Notes: generated from the letters alone by a model not told the origin. A stretch of DNA of 64,000 nucleotides from Neopusillimonas aromaticivorans (GCF_030344915.1 NZ_CP128233.1:2666001-2730000), one strand, 5' to 3'. Shown: positions 23,825 to 35,451, counted from the first letter of the stretch. Numbers and translations: made by a program.

Positions 23825-24313
23825 TCGAAAATCTCCTTCAAGGGGCGTTCGTAACGGTTTTTGATCAGGTCAATCCAGTCTTGGGCGTCTTCCAGATCCA
23901 GCACATGCAAGGTCATGACCCCGCTTTTTCTGAATAACCCGACCAGACCGTGCCGGGGGTGTATGTGACAATGCAGGCCAGTGCCGCCAGCCCGTGCGGG
24001 TCGCGCAATTCAAGCGGAATCCGGATAAAGCCCGGCGTGTGGGTTTTAGGCTTGAACCAGATGATCTTGAATACGTCGATATTCGACTTGGTGATGTCGT
24101 AGCAGACGCAGAAAAAAGGCGCAGAATCGTCAGTGGCTTGCGGGGTTTCGAGCGCATGGGTCGTAACTTCATGGCCGCCCATGAGAGCAACAGCGATATG
24201 ACGGCGCCGGCCACAATTTGAGACGGTTCGAGGGTTTGATTCAGCAACAGCCACAAGCCGGTCAGTAGTGCGGGCAGCAAAAGCCAGTTCAGCGTACAGG
24301 CGATGAATTTCAT
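23821..24313 (-). CDS. phaE: Monovalent cation/H+ antiporter subunit E
   Basis: About 163 residues with frame breaks near 24160 and near 23925. The N-terminal membrane hairpin (WLLLPALLTGLWLLLNQ) is in one frame. The conserved middle (KTHTPGFIRIPLELRDPHGLA) is in a second, and the tail (LHVLDLEDAQDWIDLIKNRY) is in a third. All three are in family order, so one gene is annotated. The stop overlaps the phaF start. Confidence 0.82.
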
Positions 24314-25932
24314 GGTTTGTCCCCCAATGTACGCACAGTGTCGTGGTTCAGCACCGCCTGAATATAGGTTTCGGGATGGCTCAGCGACACGGCGGTTTCG
24401 TTCATGAAGTCAAGCGTAGGGCCAGCCCAGACGGCCAGGCCCACACAGGCCAGAATCAGCGCGGCGACGGGCGCGGCCTCTGAGACGCGCAACCGTGGCG
24501 TCGTGGTTTCGTTGGCCCAGAACAGGCGAATGCCGGTACGGCCCAGGGCGATGATGCCGGCCAAGCTCGACAGCAGGACTACCGACATGAGCAACCAGGC
24601 GGCTACCCCGGTGTGGATTCTGATGTTTGCAAGGCGGCAGACAAGAGCGAAAACTTGGCCACAAACCCGGACAAGGGGGTAAGCCGGCAATCAGCAGCGC
24701 GCACGCGATGAAGCTGAGCCCCAGAAACGCCATGGCGGCCGGGATGGCGACACCGACAACGGTTTGTGTTTCGGTGTGCGCGTCGGGGTCATCAAGGTCG
24801 AACAGTTCCATACTGACGGCCAGCAGGTCGGCCCCGAAGGTGCGGGTTCGTTCGACCATTTCGATCAGCAGGAAAAACGCGGCGGTGGCCAGGACCGAAT
24901 TGACGAGATAAAACAGGGCCGGACCGGTCATGGTGACGCCGGGCATCCCCAGCGCAGACAACAGGGTGCCTGATGAAATGATGACGCAGTAGGCGACGAT
25001 CCGCTCGGTCTGGTAGGCGGCGACCAGGCCAATGGTGCCGAACATCAAGGTGGCCAGCCCGATCGGGTACATCCATTCACCCCCAAAGGCCGCCGGTGCC
25101 CCGGTGGGGAGCAACAATGAACCCAGCCGGACCAGGGCATAAATGCCGATTTTGGTCATGATGGCAAAGACGGCGGCAACCGGGGCGCAGGCAGTGGAAT
25201 AGGCGGGCGCCAACCAGAAGTTCAGTGGCCAGGCACCGGCTTTGATCAGGAATGCGATGCCCAGAACGGCAGCGGCAGCCTCGAACAGTTCACGGTCACC
25301 TTCGTTAAGTTGACCGGCACGTACCGCCAGATCGGCCATGTTCAGGGTGCCAGTGACGCCGTAGATCAGGGCAATGGCAATCAACAGCAGCAGTGAGGCC
25401 ACCAGGTTGATGGCGATGTAGTGCATCCCGGCAGTCACACGGTTCTCGCCGGACCCGTGCAACATCAAGCCATACGAGGCCGCCAGCAGCACCTCGAAGA
25501 ACACAAACAGGTTGAACAGGTCGCCGGTGAGGAAGGCCCCGTTCAGACCCATGAGCAGGAACTGGAACAGGGGCAGGAAGTGCACCCTGCGCGCTCCCAG
25601 CGCGCGGTTGAATACATCAGGGTGGTCAGCCCCAGAAACGCGCTGAGGGTGAGCATGATGGCTGACAGCCGGTCAGCCACGGCGACAATGCCAAACGGTG
25701 CGGGCCAGTCGCCCAGCAGGTATACGGCGATGTTGTCGGGCCAGAGGTCAGGGCGGGCACCCGCCGTGACGCCCAGCAGCTGCACGGCCACCAGCAACTG
25801 CAGCAGGACCGAGGCAAAGGCAATGCCCAGTCGAAGACGTCGGTGCGCGTCTTTGACGAGAATCAGCAGCCCGCCTGCAAACAGGGGGATGACGACCGGA
25901 AAGATAGGTAGATGGACCAGCCAGTCAGTCAC
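24310..25932 (-). CDS. phaD: Monovalent cation/H+ antiporter subunit D
   Basis: About 540 residues, a NuoM/N-like proton-translocating subunit with some 14 membrane helices. The family core (FLTGDLFNLFVFFEVLLAAS, LIKAGAWPLNFWLAPAY) holds the conserved Glu and Lys of the channel. Frame breaks lie near 25585 and near 24675. It overlaps phaC and phaE by four bases each. Confidence 0.88.
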
Positions 25933-26273
25933 AGGTCGGCCTCCCCGCCATCAACGTGGTCGTTTCCGGCCAGCCCGCGCGCGGCCAGCAACACCACCAG
26001 AAACAGGGCGGTGGTGGCAAAGCTGATCACGATGGCGGTCAGTACCAGCGCTTGCGGGACCGGGTCGGCATACAGTGCGGGGTCTGACCCTCGTGCGGCG
26101 TCAATGACCGGTGGTGCGCCAATGGTGATACGACCCATTGAAAAAATGAACAGGTTTACGGCATAGGCCAGCAACGACAGCCCCATGATGACCTGGAAGG
26201 TGCGGGGGCGCAGAATGAGCCAGATGCCGGAACTGGTCAGAACCCCGATGGCCAGGGCAAGTACGATTTCCAT
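25929..26273 (-). CDS. phaC: Monovalent cation/H+ antiporter subunit C
   Basis: 114 residues, three membrane helices, NuoK-like, with the MrpC pattern GIWLILRPRTFQVIMGLSLL and the family phrase DPVPQALVLTAIVISFA. Intact, and coupled to the genes on both sides. Confidence 0.92.
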   Translation of the reverse strand: MEIVLALAIGVLTSSGIWLILRPRTFQVIMGLSLLAYAVNLFIFSMGRITIGAPPVIDAARGSDPALYADPVPQALVLTAIVISFATTALFLVVLLAARGLAGNDHVDGGEADL

Positions 26274-29193
26274 TAGTGGGCTCCTTTGGGCGCCGGTTTA
26301 CGGCGAAAACGCAGCGATTGGTGGGCCAGCGCGACCAGGATCAAGACCGTTGAGCCGATGACCAGCATATAGACGCCGATGTCAAAGATCAGGACGGTCG
26401 ACAATTTGACGGTGCCAATAAGGGGCAGGGCCAGGTCGATCTTGAAGGCTGCCAGGAAGGGTCGGGCTACCCACCAGGCCGAAACGGCGGCCCCGCCGGC
26501 AATCAGGGCCCCCAGTGCCAAGCCAATACTGGGGCTTGATGTTCTGGCGCGCTTCAACCCACAGGGTTCCGCCCACCACGTATTGCAAAATGATGGCCGT
26601 GGCAAAGATCAGACCGGCCACAAAACCGCCGCCGGGCAGGTTGTGCCCACGCAGCAAGAAAAACACCGACACCAGCGCAGCCATGGGCAGCAGCAGACGC
26701 GCCAGTATGGCCGGTACCTTCATCGTGCCCTGCGGGGCCAGCAGCGTTTTGGGGTCGATGGGGTCAACCTCTGCCGGGGCATCGGTAGAGGCCCCTTTCT
26801 GGCGACGCAATGGGCCGTCCTTGATGGTCTCTGGTGGCGGACGGAACCGGCGCAGCAGTGCAAAAACGGTCATGGCCACAATGCCCAGCACGATGATTTC
26901 ACCCAGCGTATCAAACGCCCGGAAATCGACCAGAATTACGTTGACCACATTGTTACCGTCCCCTTCGGGCAGCGCGTTTTCGACGAAGAAGGTTGCGATA
27001 TCGTTGTTGTAGCCGCGTGTCATGACGGCATAGGCCAGTGTGGCAACGCCGATACCGCCCATGATCGCTACCAACAGATCGCGAGAACGCCGCAGCAGTG
27101 CCTTGGGCTGGTCGACGACGTAATTTTCTTCAGCCTTGACGCGTGGGGGCAACCAGCGCAGGCCAAGCAGGATCAGAACGACGGTCACGACCTCGACCGC
27201 AATCTGGGTCAGGGCCAGATCGGGTGCGGACAGCCACGCAAAGGTCATGGCGGTGATCAGCCCGGCGCCGCCCGACATGGCCAAGGCGGCCAGACGATGA
27301 TATTTGGCCTGAACGGCGGCACCGATGGCACAGGCGCCACCAGCCAGCCATAGTGTCAGGAAGAACAGATCAACCGGCGTTGACCGTTGCGGGTCAAGCC
27401 AGCCCCCGACATCAGGGGCAGTGCGGCCACGGCGACCGATAAGGTCACCACCAGCAGCATCTGGCGTTGCAGGCGTGTGGTGGCGATCCAATCCATCAGG
27501 TAAGACGCCCCGGCGTCAATTTTTTCCAGCAGGGTTTCAAAGGTCTGACGCCCATTGAGGCGATAAATCGAAAAGCCGTCATTGTCCTGGTCATCGGCGC
27601 GTATGGTGCCGCGTGGACCCAGCAAGTGCCACAACAGCACGCCACCAAACAGGGCGACCAGACTCATGACCAGGGGCAGGTTGAAGCCATGCCAGATTTT
27701 CAGGCTGAACTCGGGCGAGGCGGCCCCCAGAATGGAATAGGTGGCCGAGTGCAGCAATGGCCCCAGCGTATAACGGGGGAAAATACCCACGACCAGGCAG
27801 GTGAGCACCAGCAGCCCGGCCGGCACCAGCATCCAGAAGGGCGGCTCGTGAGGCGCTTTGGGCAGATCTTTGGCCACCGGCCCAAAAACACCGACATGAC
27901 CAGACGCAGCGAATAGGCCACGGCCATGGCGCCGGCCATGACGGCCGCCAGCGGCAGAACAATGGCCACGAACTCATCCTGGTCGGCCACCACGGCTTCG
28001 GCAAAGAACATTTCCTTGGACAAAAAGCCGTTCAACAGCGGCACCCCTGCCATGGCGGCCGAGGCGACGATAGCCAGGGTGGTGGTGATGGGCATGGCGT
28101 GGCGAAGCCCCGAGAGCCGGTTGATATCGCGGGTACCGGTTTCATGGTCAACGATACCGGCGGCCATGAACAGCGACGCCTTGAACGTGGCATGGTTCAT
28201 CATGTGGAAAATCGCGGCCACCAGGGCCATGGTGCTGTTCATGCCCAGCAGCAAGGTGATCAGCCCCAGGTGTCCGATGGTGGAATAGGCCAGCACCCCT
28301 TTCAGATCTTGCTGAAAAATCGCGGCGTATGACCCCATGACCAGTGTGATCAACCCCGCTGAACTGATGATCCAGAACCATTCGTCGGTGCCGGCCAGTA
28401 CCGGCCAGAAGCGGGCCAGCAGGAACACCCCGGCCTTGACCATGGTGGCCGAGTGCAGATAGGCCGATACGGGCGTGGGGGCCGCCATGGCGTTGGGCAG
28501 CCAGATATGAAACGGAAACTGTGCGCTTTTGGTCAGGGCGCCCAGCGCGACCAGCACCAGGATGCTGGTGTACCAAGGGTGGTTGCGTATCACTTCACCG
28601 GCTTTGAACACATCGTCAAGATCGTAGCTGCCGGCGATGTGGCCCAGCATCAGCATGCCGGCCAGCAGGCACAAGCCGCCCGCACCCGTGATGGTGAAGG
28701 CCATGCGTGCGCCGCGCCGGGCATCTTGCCGGTGGTTCCAGTAGGCGATCAGCATGAACGATGACAGGCTGGTCAATTCCCAGAAGACGGCCAGTTGTAC
28801 CAGGTTGCCCGACATGACCACCCCCAGCATGGACCCCATGAACAGCTGGAAGAATGAAAAGAACCGTGGCACCGGGTCTTGCGGCGACATGTAATAGCGG
28901 GCATACAGCACCACCAGGGCTCCCATGACCGACACCAGCATGGCAAACAGCCAGGCATAGCCATCGATCCGCAGGGTAAAGTCGATTTCCATGGCCGAGG
29001 GGATCCAGGGGCGGACCTCTTTGATGACCAGGCCAGTGGAGACGGCGGGGTAGTACGTAGCCAGCATCACCGCGCACGTGACGGCGATGATACCGGCCAG
29101 CCACGCTTCGAGGTTGCGGGCGTTACCGGGCAGCAGGGCGGCCAGCAGGCTTCCGATGAAGGGCAGGGCGAGAATGAGGAGCAGCGACATCAA
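26273..29193 (-). CDS. phaAB: Fused monovalent cation/H+ antiporter subunit A/B
   Basis: About 970 residues. The N-terminal part is NuoL-like (ELTSLSSFMLIAYW, HSATMVKAGVFLLARFWP, LGLITLLLGMNS). The C-terminal part is MrpB-like (FDTLGEIIVLGIVAMTVFALLR, RGHNLPGGGFVAGLIFATAI). Such A-B fusion is typical of Pha-type systems in proteobacteria. Frame breaks occur near 27880, near 27400 and near 26530; translation resumes in family order after each. The complex exchanges cytoplasmic Na+ or K+ for H+ and supports alkaline pH tolerance. Confidence 0.9.
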
Positions 29194-29264
29194 GCCTCGG
29201 GGATGTGTTGTTTTATTGCATTAAATAATACGATATCTTCAGCTGTTATTCAGACAAGAACGCA

Positions 29265-29291
29265 AAAAAGGCCGACGTTCGCGGCCTTTTT
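29265..29291 (-). terminator. Strong intrinsic terminator between DUF882 gene and pha operon
   Basis: AAAAAGGCCG and CGGCCTTTTT enclose a 7-base loop. The symmetric A/T tails make it able to work on both strands. It isolates the pha operon from the upstream minus-strand gene. Confidence 0.85.
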
Positions 29292-29400
29292 GTGTAAAAA
29301 GTGATTGCGTTACTGGTTTTGGAAGGGCTCGGCGCCGCCTGCCGTTACCTTGGCTTGGGCTGCGGGTGCGGCCGTGTGCAATTCCGGAAGCGCGCCGTTG

Positions 29401-29961
29401 CTACCAGCTGCGGACCTTACCGGTGTCGATGTGGACAAATTGCGATCGGGGGTAATACCCCACGCCACCGGCGTTAACTTCAAGCGCGGCATCACGCAAT
29501 TCCGTCAGTGGCACCCCGGGCAGGCGGATGTCCAGTGCCTTGCCTTCCATGTGCAGGCTGCGTTTGGCCACGCCGCCACCGCGCGTGGTGCGCAGGCGTT
29601 CATTGGTGAACGGGTCGCGATAGCCGGAAATGATGTCGTACGGGATATCGGTTTTCAGCAGCCGGCTGATCTGGTTCAGAATGTCGTACAGCTGTGGGTC
29701 CATCGTGCCGACATTTTCGGTGTAGTGGTCGCGCAGGAAAAAATTCAGTTTATCCAGGGCGGGTGGCAGATACTGGTCGCCCCGTGCATACACCAAAGAC
29801 AACCGGTCGGGGCGGTGCGTGTGATTCAGGGCGACATCGCGGGGCTGTGGCCTGAGGCCGGCCAGTACCGGGGCAGAAATAACGGGAAGGCCGGAAGCAA
29901 CAACAAGGGTGGCTGCACGACGCAGGAAACTGCGGCGCGACGCGTGTGGAGGAGCTGACAT
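29401..29961 (-). CDS. DUF882/YcbK-family cell-wall peptidase-like protein, Tat-exported
   Basis: 187 residues from Met 29961. A twin-arginine signal (SRRSFLRRAATL) is followed by the Peptidase_M15-type fold of DUF882. It has the phrase SGYRDPFTNE, then AKRSLHMEGKALDIRLPG, whose His and Asp would bind zinc, and finally GVGYYPRSQFVHIDTG. The stop at 29401 is probably a frame break. In another frame the sequence continues as an Ala/Pro-rich tail to a stop at 29310, just before the terminator. It lies next to an L,D-transpeptidase gene, consistent with peptidoglycan work. Confidence 0.85.
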   Translation of the reverse strand: MSAPPHASRRSFLRRAATLVVASGLPVISAPVLAGLRPQPRDVALNHTHRPDRLSLVYARGDQYLPPALDKLNFFLRDHYTENVGTMDPQLYDILNQISRLLKTDIPYDIISGYRDPFTNERLRTTRGGGVAKRSLHMEGKALDIRLPGVPLTELRDAALEVNAGGVGYYPRSQFVHIDTGKVRSW

Positions 29962-30000
29962 GGGCAAATACCTGAAACTGGGCTGCTGAGCGCAGCCTGT

Positions 30001-30031
30001 AAAAACACAGAAACCGCAATAGCGCGGTTTC
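30001..30031 (-). terminator. Intrinsic terminator downstream of the L,D-transpeptidase gene
   Basis: Arms GAAACCGC and GCGGTTTC lie around a short loop; on the minus strand a T-rich tract follows. Confidence 0.75.
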
Positions 30032-30092
30032 CGGTTTGTGTGGGGCAGGGTAAAAATTACGCCGAACAGGGTGGGCACCCTGCCGGGCAGGG

Positions 30093-32049
30093 TTAATTAT
30101 GCCCTTTTTTCAAGGCGTTGGCCAGTTTTTTGTCGTGGCCATAGATGTCGTCGAAAAAGTAGACGGTGCCATCCAGCACGACGACGGTACTGTAGGCCAG
30201 CACCACCGGGATAGGTTCTGCCAGCCGGATTGTCTGCGCTTTTCCGGCCTGCATGGCCGTCTCAATGCGCTGTTGTGTCCAGCGTGGGTCGTTCTGTAAT
30301 ACAAACTGTGCCAGTGCGACCGGGGCTTCAACACGGATGCAACCGTGGCTGAAGTCGCGGCGGGCGCGTTCAAACAGCTGGGGTGCGGGCGTGTGATGCA
30401 GGTAGATGTTGGTGTTGTTCGGGAAGATGAATTTGATATCGCCCAGCGCATTCTGCGGACCCGGCCGCTGGCGGATGCGGGCGCCGCCCTGTTGCACGGC
30501 ATCCAGGTTGGCCTGCGACAGTTCGGTCGATACCGAGCCGTCTTTCATCACAAACTCGAAACCCTGCCGGTTGAAGTAGGCCGGGTCACGGCGCAGACGG
30601 GGAAGGGTTTCACCTCGCGCAATGGAGGGCGGGATATTCCAGTAGGGGCTGAATTCGATGAAGCGCATGTCTTCGTCGAACAAGGGGGTGCTGGTGTCCA
30701 GTGCCCGGCCCACAATCACGCGCATTTGCAGGTTGATATCGATGGTGCCGTCGGGCTTGACCTCGTAGGCGCGCAGCATGAACTCGGGAACATTGACCAC
30801 GATCATGCGCGGGCCCGACAGCAGGGGCGTCCAGCGCAGGCGCTCGAGCGTCAGGGCCATTTGCTCTACCCGTTGGGCAGGGTGATTTGCAGTTGTGCAA
30901 AGGTGCCGGGGCCGATAATGCCGTCTACGGTCAGACCATGGCGTGCCTGGAAGGCTTTGACGGCATCGACAAGCGCGGGGCTGTAGGTGGTGTCGTTGCT
31001 GGGTGCAGTGTTGCCTCCAACCGGATTTGCTGCCGCGTGGGCGACACCTGGATCAGTCATGGCGGTGTCAGCGGGCTGGCTGGTGCCCGTCACGCCATTT
31101 TGCGGTGTGGCGGCCTGGGGGCATAGTCCCCCAGTACCGCCAGGCGTTGCTTGACCAGCGGTATGCCGGCATAGGTTTGAGCGGGCTCCAGCTTGCGGGA
31201 CGGCAGGGGCGGCAACGGGGTTGTCCAGACAGGGTCTGCGGCCAGAGAGCGGTAGTGGGCCATGGCCTTGACAACGGCGTCATACATCGGCACTTTAGGG
31301 CGCGCTTCGTTCAGGGCCTGTTCGACCCGGTTGTCACGCAGGGCCTGGGCGACGTATTGGCGGGCATCAAAAGCAGGCTTGGCGGGAACATCGAATTTCT
31401 GGTGAACCTTGTGGGGGTCAACACGTCCATTGCGCAGGTCATTGAGATAACGGGTCAGGTTGGCGGTAAGCCGGGCCCCAGGCGTTGCTGCTGTTCAGGC
31501 ATCGCTGCGGGGCTGCCGGCCTGGGCCAACCGTGCAAAGTCTTCAATAAGGGCGGTGGTCTCGTAGTCGGCGGGGTCAAGGCCCTGGGTGTCGGCATCGC
31601 TCAGGGCTTGCAGGGCTGCTGCCACCTGGGGTTGGGGTGGCCGTTGACCAGAAACCAGTGGGGTTCAGTGGTCAAAACGCCTGCTTCAGCGGCAGCGGGT
31701 GATAACGGGTCGATGGCGATGGGGGCGGCGGTCTGTGCAGGAGTTGTTGTTTGCACCGCAGCCGTTGCCTGCACCGGGGCTGTGGCCTGTGCCAGGGCCT
31801 GGATTTGGTGCGTCGTCTGGGCCTGTGCTGTCTGTTGTGTCTGGGCCAAACCACACGACAGGGCAATGCCTGCCAGTGTTGCGGCTGCGCGCGAACGCCA
31901 CAAACCTTTGTTTTTCCTGCCGCAAACCCGATGTCCGGGGTTGAAGGGCGCTGGCCGCGACGGGGTACATGCCGTCTCGGGCAAGGCATTGAACGCCGGG
32001 GAGGCGTTTTTGGGTCGGCGGCGTATGGCGTGCGTGCGGCAGTTTTCAT
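30093..32049 (-). CDS. YcbB-like L,D-transpeptidase
   Basis: About 650 residues, assembled across at least four frame breaks (near 30863, 31100, 31480 and 31625). The parts occur in family order. First comes a signal-like N terminus, then a YcbB scaffold domain (EPHWFLVNGHPNPRW, DTQGLDPADYETTALI). A peptidoglycan-binding repeat follows (AFQARHGLTVDGIIGPGTFAQL). The C-terminal YkuD catalytic domain has FSHGCIRVE, whose Cys is the nucleophile. It would form 3-3 cross-links in the periplasm. The exact start is uncertain: Met 32049 is a guess and the first 60 codons are unclear. Confidence 0.8.
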
Positions 32050-32133
32050 GGCTCAGGGCGCGTAACAATAACGATGCCCATAGTGCCATGGTTCATCGTA
32101 TTGTCACAAGCCCTGACGTTCGCCAGACTTCCC

Positions 32134-32161
32134 CTGCTACCTGCTACCTGCTACCTGCTAC
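32134..32161. repeat. Heptanucleotide tandem repeat, four copies of CTGCTAC
   Basis: Four exact copies between soxD and the transpeptidase gene. It has the same unit length as the CCCGTTG arrays at 41020 and 44253 but another sequence. Confidence 0.9.
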
Positions 32162-32225
32162 CCGTTCCGTTACTGGCTATTTGCCCATGCGTAGCTGTGC
32201 TGGTGTGGTCGTGAATGCACGCGGT

Positions 32226-32810
32226 TCAGCGCCCGGCGGGTTTGAAACCGTTCCGGTTGGGCATTTCTACGTTGGCCAGCGTGTCCTGGTTCAGGCTGGC
32301 ATCGCCCGGCAGGATATTGGCCTTGTGAAGAATGTAGGCCGATACGGCATAGACGTCGTCGTTGCTGAGGCTGCCTGGCTGCGTGAACGGCATCGACCGC
32401 TTGATGTAATCGAACAGGGTGGTGGCGTAGGGCCAATAACTTTCGACGGTTTTTATCGGCGCTTTGGTGGGGTCGTTATTGACCAGTGACCCTCGCCCAC
32501 CGGTCAGGCGATCACCGATGCCGCCTTCAAGGTTTGCCCCGTGGCAGGCCAGGCAGTGCTGTGTATAGACTTTTTCGCCCTGCATGACGGTGCCTGCGCC
32601 TTTGGGCAGCCCACGACCATCAGGCAAGGGTGATACGAATTGGGCCAGGTCATCGGGGCTGATGGTATGCCCGAACCCCATTGGGGCGGGCGGGGAGTCA
32701 GCCCTGACAGGCTGGGCCGGCAGGATGATCAAACCTATGGCCAGGGCCAGCCCGGCAGCGTATCGGGTGTTGTGTTCGCAGCGTGCGCTGTGTTTAATAG
32801 TGATGGACAT
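32226..32810 (-). CDS. soxD: Sulfane dehydrogenase cytochrome c subunit SoxD
   Basis: 194 residues from the ATG at 32810, which overlaps the soxC stop by 17 bases. A signal peptide ends near PVRAD. A single class-I cytochrome c domain follows, with heme motif CLACH and distal Met in the MPFTQPGSLS segment. The one-heme form is shorter than two-heme SoxD of Paracoccus. It passes electrons from the SoxC molybdenum centre to the respiratory chain. Confidence 0.85.
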   Translation of the reverse strand: MSITIKHSARCEHNTRYAAGLALAIGLIILPAQPVRADSPPAPMGFGHTISPDDLAQFVSPLPDGRGLPKGAGTVMQGEKVYTQHCLACHGANLEGGIGDRLTGGRGSLVNNDPTKAPIKTVESYWPYATTLFDYIKRSMPFTQPGSLSNDDVYAVSAYILHKANILPGDASLNQDTLANVEMPNRNGFKPAGR

Positions 32811-34188
32811 TTGAAACCTCCCTGTCGAAGCCACCTTCCAGCTTTGAATGCCGTTCAGGTGATAAATAGAGGCTAAAGGCCCATTCGTGCCCCGTTGTTC
32901 GACCAATGCCTTGATGGTGGGTTGGACATAGCCTGTTTCGTCCGTGCAGCGGCTTTGCAAAATGGCTTCTTTGCCGTTCCATTCCCAGGGAATGGAAAAA
33001 CGGGTGTGGCACATGGGCAGCACAGGGCCGTGCAGCTTGGCGTCACGCCAGGTGGCCCCGCCATCGACCGAGACTTCCACCCGCTTGACCCGCCCGCGTC
33101 CGGACCAGGCCAGCCCGGTAATTTCATAAAACCCGGGCTGCTGCAAGCGCATCTCGCCCGATGGGTAGGTAATGACCGACTTGGCCTCCATGACAAACGA
33201 AAATTGCAGGGCACTGCCATCGGGCATCAGGTCGGTGTACTTCGAGGTTTCCTCACGGGTCATGAAGGGGTGTCGGACACTTCGAGACGTCGCAGCCATT
33301 TGATGCACATATTGCCCTCGTAACCGGGCACAACCAGGCGTAGCGGGTAGCCTTGTTCCGGGCGGATGGCTTCGCCGTTCTGGCCATATGCCAGGAAACA
33401 GTCGGCCATGGCCTTTTCAAGTGGAATGCTGCGGGTCATGACGGCAGCGTCACCGCCTTCGGCCAGCAACCATTTGGCCCCGGGTTTGACCCCGACTTCA
33501 TTCAGTAGCGTTGAAAGTGGCACGCCGGTCCATTCTGACGTAGAGGTCAGACCATGGGTGCCCTGAACGGTTTTCAGTGTCGGCTTGACCCATTCGGTCA
33601 GGCCGTTGCCGGAGCATTCAAGGAAACAGATGCGTGACATCATGGGGAACCGGCGGATGTCGGCCATGGTGAATTTTTTGCCCTGATTCACCATGCCGTG
33701 GATATACAACAGGTGTTTGGCAGGGTCGATGGTGGTGATGCCGCCATGATGCCGTTCGTAGTGCAGGCCAGATGGCGTAATGATGCCGTGACTTTTTTCC
33801 AGCGGCGTCATGCTCCAGGACGATTCTGTTGTTTTGGTTCCGAAACGCCAGCGGACCTCGTTTTCAAACTGCGACCTGAAACCGTAGCCGCCGTCATCAA
33901 CGCCCACGCCAACCCCTGGGCCTTGGTCGGGTCGGGAAAGACAGGGCGTTCAATGGCGCCAGGAGGCGCTTTGGCCGCTGCCGGGCCTGCCAGGGCAGCA
34001 GCACCCAATGCGGCGACGCTACCCAGTAAAAAACGCCGGCGCTGGCGGGCAGGGTCAGCATCGCCCTGAAAATAGGGTGATTCGGGATTGTTTCTTTCGT
34101 TGGCCAAGAAGAGATTTTCTTGTTGCTGCAGCCGCTGGTGCAGCGGTGTGCTGCCTGTGGGCAAGTCGGGGGTGGGGTTTGTTTTCAT
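32794..34188 (-). CDS. soxC: Sulfane dehydrogenase molybdopterin subunit SoxC
   Basis: About 465 residues after repair of breaks near 33905, near 33270 and at 32820-32822. A Tat signal (RRRFLLGSVAALGAAAL) precedes the sulfite-oxidase fold. The molybdenum-ligand Cys lies in MSRICFLECSGNG, followed by the dimerisation domain (EVSVDGGATWRDAKL). The repaired C terminus ends GEVSNVH, characteristic of SoxC. It oxidises the sulfane sulfur bound to SoxYZ. No soxXYZAB genes are in the window. Confidence 0.87.
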
Positions 34189-34360
34189 GTGCGCTCCGGT
34201 TGCTGATGTTGCAAGGTGTTGCCATCACTGAAAAACTGCCATCATTGCTGTTTACAATACGGCTCAGGTCTAAACCCGTCAGGCCAGCTTAGGCGCTTCA
34301 TCAGGCAGCGTCAACGGTCAAACGGCGCAAAGACTTCCCTAAATATTTACAGGACATTAC

Positions 34361-34759
34361 ATGACGGTTGACTTCACCAACCCGGGCGGTTCATCCGGCG
34401 CATCGTTGCCGCAAGGCGGACCGGTCGAAGACCCCGAAAAGATCAAGTCGCTCAAAACGATCACCACCGTGATTTACGCGTTGAATGCGCTTTCGTTGTT
34501 CGTGGGGATCAGCAGCATCGTTGCCATCATCATGAATTACGTCAAGTTGTCTGACACCCGAGGCACCTGGCTTGAATCCCATTTTCGCTGGCAGATCCGT
34601 ACCTTCTGGTATGGCATTCTGTGGGCTGTCGTGTCGTTTGTGCTGATGTTTGTCATGGTGGGGTACGTGTTGCTGGTGGCCGTGGGCATCTGGTACATCT
34701 ACCGCATCGTCAAAGGCTGGTTGCGACTGGCCGACAACAAACCGATGTATGTGGATTGA
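34361..34759 (+). CDS. Small membrane protein, DUF4870/Tic20-like
   Basis: 132 residues. A Gly/Pro-rich start is followed by three or four membrane helices and the phrase ESHFRWQIRTFWYGIL, typical of the DUF4870-type family, whose function is unknown. It is preceded by a good leader with AGGACATTAC before the ATG. Intact. Confidence 0.7.
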   Translation: MTVDFTNPGGSSGASLPQGGPVEDPEKIKSLKTITTVIYALNALSLFVGISSIVAIIMNYVKLSDTRGTWLESHFRWQIRTFWYGILWAVVSFVLMFVMVGYVLLVAVGIWYIYRIVKGWLRLADNKPMYVD

Positions 34760-34820
34760 TCGGGGTTATCGACGCGGTACGGTTGCGACAGTCGCAACAG
34801 CGGGCCGTCGTTGTTTGACA

Positions 34821-35303
34821 ATGCCGGCAACGGTGTATGCAAGCCCGGGTCGCATGGCCACTGTGCTGGCGCTCATGCTCGCAGTGTTCAGCAGCGCGGC
34901 GGCCGCCGGAGCCGGACTGGTCTGGACGCTTGAGGCCAACAGCCCGGGCCTTAACCAGAAAGGCTTGTCCACCACGCAGGTTTTTCGCAGCCCGTCGCCG
35001 GTGCCGGCGGGTGCAGCCATTCTTTCAGTGCGGGCGCAACGTCAGGCGAGTCGGCCGGGCCATCTGGTGACCACGTTGTGTACGGCACCCGGGGGCGGCG
35101 GCCGTTGCGTGGTCGTGCAAGGCAGCCATGTCAGTACGAAAGTTTTTAATGGCATGCCCGCAGGGCAGCCGTTTTACCTGATGCATACCGTCATGGGCGA
35201 AGGCCCGCTGGTGCCGCCGATGTTCGTGCGGGCCAGCGTGACGGTCTGGTATGCCCTGACTGGGGCGATGCAACCTGGCGCTGAAACATCTGCCGTCGAA
35301 TGA
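34821..35303 (+). CDS. flhE: Flagellar protein FlhE
   Basis: 160 residues with a signal peptide ending near AAAGAG. The mature part aligns by eye with enterobacterial FlhE: a WTLE start, a paired-cysteine segment (TTLCTAPGGGGRC), then FNGMPAGQPFYL and a final Val/Tyr strand (VTVWYAL). FlhE is a periplasmic factor linked to the flagellar export gate and proton leakage. In enterobacteria it follows flhBA; here it converges on a motAB-like pair. Confidence 0.75.
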   Translation: MPATVYASPGRMATVLALMLAVFSSAAAAGAGLVWTLEANSPGLNQKGLSTTQVFRSPSPVPAGAAILSVRAQRQASRPGHLVTTLCTAPGGGGRCVVVQGSHVSTKVFNGMPAGQPFYLMHTVMGEGPLVPPMFVRASVTVWYALTGAMQPGAETSAVE

Positions 35304-35313
35304 TCTGTTGCAT

Positions 35314-35352
35314 AGGGCCCTCTGTTTGGGCCCTCAGGCGCCCAGCCGCCTG
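35314..35352. terminator. Double hairpin between convergent flhE and motB genes
   Basis: AGGGCCC/GGGCCCT, then CAGGCG/CGCCTG immediately after. Two stable stems in the convergent gap are best read as a bidirectional terminator. Confidence 0.6.
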
Positions 35353-35451
35353 TAGCGTTTGATTAATCGTATTGCCCGTCACCGGATAAGTCCGTTGTGT
35401 CCTGGTACGAGCTCCGATGATGCGTTTACGTGACCCTGCGCTACAGCCCAC

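Noticed and set aside
32226..33308. A single 360-residue SoxC-SoxD fusion protein
   Set aside because: The fusion arises from one missing G at 32820-32822. With it restored, SoxC ends in its usual C terminus and SoxD has its own start and signal peptide.
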